From M3007 sp040397785 (lineage in GTDB: Bacteria > Bacteroidota > Bacteroidia > Chitinophagales > Saprospiraceae), in NCBI GenBank assembly GCA_040397785.1, contig JBBAVI010000018.1:1-64000 (forward strand): a stretch of DNA of 64,000 bases, written 5' to 3'. The stretch's first letter is position 1, and each line of letters starts with the position of its first letter. The translations under genes and the position numbers were made by a program. The notes below the pieces were generated by a model. That model was not told where the DNA came from. It saw only the letters and a program-made list of their open reading frames with translations, and made no database searches. This document shows positions 60,934-64,000 of the stretch, one piece after another.

Positions 60934-63900
60934 TCATGGCGCCAATTGAATGACCGCTTGGTTCCAGTCATGCACTGCTTCCACCTTGTGCAGGCGCAAA
61001 TCGAATACTGTTGAAATGGCCTCCAGATACTCATAGGCTGAACTTGCCCCGATTCTCCGTTCCGTTTCAGCTGCTTCTAACAGCGTTTGTTGTTGAGTTA
61101 CGCCAAATGTTTGGAGCAATTGCAAACTTGCCTGGGCCGTTTGGGCGATTGCCAAAATATCATTTCTGTGTTTGCGCAGTGCCAGGGCTTGTTGTGCAGC
61201 CCGCGATTTGGCAATAAATACTTGTAATTGTCCCGCTTCTAATTGCGCTTTGTATGCTTTTTGTGCAATCGGGATTTTCAGACCTACATAAGCATTGGGC
61301 AGTAGGCGGTTATACGGATCAACATTCGTTACGACACCGAGGGTAAACGCAGGTTTGCTTTTCTGTTGGTAGGCCGTTTTTTCCGTTTGCATCAAATTCA
61401 AATCGGCTTGCCACAGGCTTCCGTACAGACTTTGCAAGGGCAAGGTATCTGGAAAAGGGCGCTGCTCAAACGACTTCGGGAGCACAATCGGGTTATCAGA
61501 CATTCCAAGCAGCAGTTGTAACCCAACCTTTGCCGCTTCCAACTGATCTTTTGCTTGTTGGGCAAGGAGTTGTGCTTCCTGTGCGCGTGCCAGCGCGTGC
61601 AGCCGCGACACTTCCGAAATTGCTCCGGCCTTTTGTTCCAAGGCAGCCATGTTGGCAAAAGCCTTCAAAATACTGTCCTTTTGGTTCAATAATTGTTGCT
61701 TGGCTTGCCAATAAGTAGCATTTTCATACGTAAGTCGAACTTCCAGGCGCAGGCTTCGGGTAAATTGCTCCGATTCGGCGGTTGCGATACCGACACGCGC
61801 CTGTTGTACGGCTTTGTTGGCCCGCCGCAAGGCGGGATGCTCTAATTCTTGCAAAACGCCAATTTCGGGATTAAACGGGCCCCAAGCATACATCTGTAAA
61901 GGCGCAATTGCCTGGGTTGTCGGCATCAAAGCTGTTTCTTTTTGTATTTGCAGCACACCTTCCTGCATGCCCGGATGTGTTTGCTGGGCGAGCCGAATGG
62001 CATCTGCTTCGCTCAATATTTGTTGCGCAGAGGAAACACCCGTAAAACCAAAAATCAGGCAGAGTATCAACATTGGCATTCCTTTTTTGCGCCTTTTTGC
62101 TGCCCGTACCATGATCCATTCATACATCACTGGCAGCACAACCAACGTAAGCAGGGTCGCCGAAATAAGTCCGCCAATCACCACCGTAGCCAGTGGTTTT
62201 TGTACTTCTGCGCCAGCCCCATGGGAAATAGCCATCGGTAAAAAGCCCAAAGAAGCCACAGTTGCGGTCATAATAACCGGCCGGAATCGGGTAAACACGC
62301 CTTTTAACACCCGTTCCCGGATGGTTTGGTCGGGATATTCGTGTTCGAGTTGTTTAAAATAGCCAATCAACACCATACCATTGAGTACGGCTACGCCAAA
62401 AAGGGCGATAAAACCAACTCCGGCGCTGATACTAAAGGGCATATCGCGCAGCCAAAGCGACAACACGCCACCTACTGCAGAAAATGGAATGGCCGAAAAA
62501 ATAAGTAAACTCTCGCGAATACGGCCAAAACTCAGGTAAAGCAGCAATAAAATGAGCAACAGCGCCGCAGGAACCACCAGTGCCAGCCGCGCCGAGGCAT
62601 TTTGCAGATTTTCAAATTGGCCCCCATAGGTAACGCGATATCCGATGGGCACCTTGATTTTTTGGTCCACCACCGCCTGCACTTCGCTTACGACCGATTG
62701 CACATCGCGGCCGCGCACGTTTAAATTTACATTAATACAGCGTTCACCGTCTTCCCTGAATACCGCCATAGGGCCGTCTTTTATTTCAATATTGGCCAAT
62801 TCACGCAAGGGTACCATGACCCCCTTTGCGCCCATTACCTGCAACTTACCCAAGGACTCCAAGGGTTGTTGGGCATCATAGTTAAGGTTGACCACGACAT
62901 CATACCGGCGGTTTTCTTCCAGAATAATCCCGGCTTTTTGCCCTGCCATGGCCATTCGGAGTACTAAATTAGCATCTGCAATAGAAACGCCATACCGTGC
63001 CAAGGCATCCCGACGCCATTCGACAAATATTTGGGGCAAACCCTCTGCTTTGGCTACACTTACATCTACTGCGCCCGGAATCCTATGGATGTTTTTTACA
63101 ATTTGATTGGCGGTTGTAGCGAGGATTTCCAGGTCGTTGCCCAGCACCTTAATAATAACATCCGTTTTGGCGCCTGTCATTAACTCATTAAAGCGCATGG
63201 CGATTGGTTGCTGAATCGAGGTAAAAATACCCGGGATGCTATCTAAGACCAATTTGAGTTGGGCTTCAAAATCTTCCCGGTTTTTACAGCGTTGCCATGT
63301 ATTTCGGTCGTGCATGGTGAGTACCATATCCATTTCTTCAATGCTCATGGGGTCCATTGGCACCTCTGAAGTACCGATTTTACCCGTACAAGTGTACACT
63401 TCTGAAGGAAAATTGTGCAGAATCTGTGCGCTGGCAACTTCTTCGCTTTTCACCATTTGGGAAAGTGCTGTGCCTGGTAGCATGCGCAATTCGATGACAA
63501 AATCACCTTCATCGAGTTGAGGGATAAACTCCCCGCCCATTTGCCGAAATAATAAAAATGCTCCAATCAAAAGTACGATGGCCACACCCACTACCCAGCG
63601 CTTGTACAGCAAGGCCCATTCGATCACCGGGTTGTACACGCGCAGGAGTACACGCACGAGGCGATCAGAAAAGGTTTCCCGCCCGGAATGATCTTTTTTC
63701 AACAAAATGGCACTCATTGCCGGAACATAGGTTAAAGAAAGCAAAACCGCACCAGCCAGGGCAAATACCACCGTAAGTGCCATCGGTTTAAACATTTTAC
63801 CCTCTATACTCGAAAGTGTCAGCAAAGGCAAATACACAATCAAGATAATAATTTGTCCAAAAAAGGAGGATTGTGCCATCCCACTTGCCCCTTCTTCCAC

Positions 63901-64000
63901 AATTTTTTTGCGGTCGCCCCCTACCCTTTCGTGCAACAGCCGAATGATATTTTCTACAATAATAACGGCCCCGTCTACAATTAATCCAAAATCGATCGCA
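60934..64000 (-). CDS. CusA/CzcA heavy-metal RND pump fused to TolC-like outer-membrane channel (5-prime truncated by the window edge)
   Basis: The frame is open from 60934 to the right edge; the visible part begins AIDFGLIVDGAVIIVENII, the proton-relay helix (TM4) of CusA, so the first three membrane helices and part of the porter domain lie outside. The pump part runs to about 62110 and includes TGKIGTSEVPMDPMSIEEMDMV and the late helices with NGMVLIGYFKQLEHE. It is followed by MPMLILCLIFGFTGVSSAQQ, a signal-peptide-like stretch, and then a 370-residue TolC/CusC-like coiled-coil channel (AQQTHPGMQEGVLQIQKE... to the end). The CusA-TolC fusion is known in Bacteroidota. It would export copper, silver, zinc or cobalt with the adaptor at 59675. 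Confidence 0.92.
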   Translation of the reverse strand, partial: AIDFGLIVDGAVIIVENIIRLLHERVGGDRKKIVEEGASGMAQSSFFGQIIILIVYLPLLTLSSIEGKMFKPMALTVVFALAGAVLLSLTYVPAMSAILLKKDHSGRETFSDRLVRVLLRVYNPVIEWALLYKRWVVGVAIVLLIGAFLLFRQMGGEFIPQLDEGDFVIELRMLPGTALSQMVKSEEVASAQILHNFPSEVYTCTGKIGTSEVPMDPMSIEEMDMVLTMHDRNTWQRCKNREDFEAQLKLVLDSIPGIFTSIQQPIAMRFNELMTGAKTDVIIKVLGNDLEILATTANQIVKNIHRIPGAVDVSVAKAEGLPQIFVEWRRDALARYGVSIADANLVLRMAMAGQKAGIILEENRRYDVVVNLNYDAQQPLESLGKLQVMGAKGVMVPLRELANIEIKDGPMAVFREDGERCINVNLNVRGRDVQSVVSEVQAVVDQKIKVPIGYRVTYGGQFENLQNASARLALVVPAALLLILLLLYLSFGRIRESLLIFSAIPFSAVGGVLSLWLRDMPFSISAGVGFIALFGVAVLNGMVLIGYFKQLEHEYPDQTIRERVLKGVFTRFRPVIMTATVASLGFLPMAISHGAGAEVQKPLATVVIGGLISATLLTLVVLPVMYEWIMVRAAKRRKKGMPMLILCLIFGFTGVSSAQQILSEADAIRLAQQTHPGMQEGVLQIQKETALMPTTQAIAPLQMYAWGPFNPEIGVLQELEHPALRRANKAVQQARVGIATAESEQFTRSLRLEVRLTYENATYWQAKQQLLNQKDSILKAFANMAALEQKAGAISEVSRLHALARAQEAQLLAQQAKDQLEAAKVGLQLLLGMSDNPIVLPKSFEQRPFPDTLPLQSLYGSLWQADLNLMQTEKTAYQQKSKPAFTLGVVTNVDPYNRLLPNAYVGLKIPIAQKAYKAQLEAGQLQVFIAKSRAAQQALALRKHRNDILAIAQTAQASLQLLQTFGVTQQQTLLEAAETERRIGASSAYEYLEAISTVFDLRLHKVEAVHDWNQAVIQLAP

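Overview
The window comes from a Bacteroidota genome, most likely a gliding, carotenoid-pigmented member of the Saprospiria. Evidence: proteins with type IX secretion (T9SS) tails of type A and type B, a gingipain-like C25 peptidase, a TonB receptor with a carboxypeptidase-like N-terminal domain, a CusA-TolC fusion, a PadR/PspC pair, promoters of the Bacteroidota TTG / TAnnTTTG type, and almost no Shine-Dalgarno sequences. The genus cannot be fixed from the sequence alone. I see no rRNA, tRNA, CRISPR array, prophage or transposase.

Layout. 1-13.9 kb: a short tandem repeat, then housekeeping and lipid genes (eno, an acyl-CoA dehydrogenase, folE, parE, a sodium:solute symporter, a fatty acid desaturase), a 164-bp palindromic element, a large type B T9SS cargo protein and uvrC. 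14-20.5 kb: a small lipoprotein, the remnant of a T9SS cargo gene, two membrane-associated family 2 glycosyltransferases, a beta-helix surface protein and a GNAT/nitrilase gene pair. 20.6-26 kb: a GH3/serine-hydrolase fusion followed by AMP nucleosidase, then a DUF1990/YndJ pair. 26-34.2 kb: two T9SS type A proteins including the C25 peptidase, a PaaZ-like bifunctional enzyme, a small membrane protein and an orphan histidine kinase. 34.4-36.8 kb: crtI-crtB carotenoid operon. 37.3-39.7 kb: a cystathionine-synthase-like PLP enzyme followed by a serine-palmitoyltransferase-like enzyme, a pair that fits sulfonolipid (capnine) synthesis. 39.7-43.5 kb: PhoD-like phosphatase, trpS-ridA, and DUF177-rpmF. 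43.6-49.9 kb: lipoprotein-PadR-PspC operon, an AstE/AspA-like deacylase, a YfiT/DinB metalloprotein with a repetitive lysine-rich tail interrupted by a 100-N assembly gap, and an NlpC/P60 lipoprotein. 50-58 kb: TonB receptor with a secreted alpha/beta hydrolase that lacks its nucleophilic serine, an orphan OmpR-type regulator, and an outer-membrane barrel next to a vanadium-haloperoxidase/PAP2-like lipoprotein. 58-64 kb: YceI, a cytochrome-like lipoprotein, and a heavy-metal RND system (adaptor plus CusA-TolC fusion) that runs off the right edge.

How the genes fit together. Most transcription units are short (one to three genes) and many neighbours are convergent with shared bidirectional terminators or overlapping stop codons. 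Several themes concern the envelope: lipid modification (desaturase, SPT-like enzyme, carotenoids), surface proteins exported by T9SS, muropeptide turnover (GH3/NagZ-like, NlpC/P60), and metal efflux. The items most worth checking are the repeat-tailed YfiT protein and its gap, the possible sulfonolipid gene pair, the palindromic element abutting the desaturase stop codon, the internal signal peptide in the CusA-TolC fusion, and the serine-less hydrolase beside a TonB receptor.
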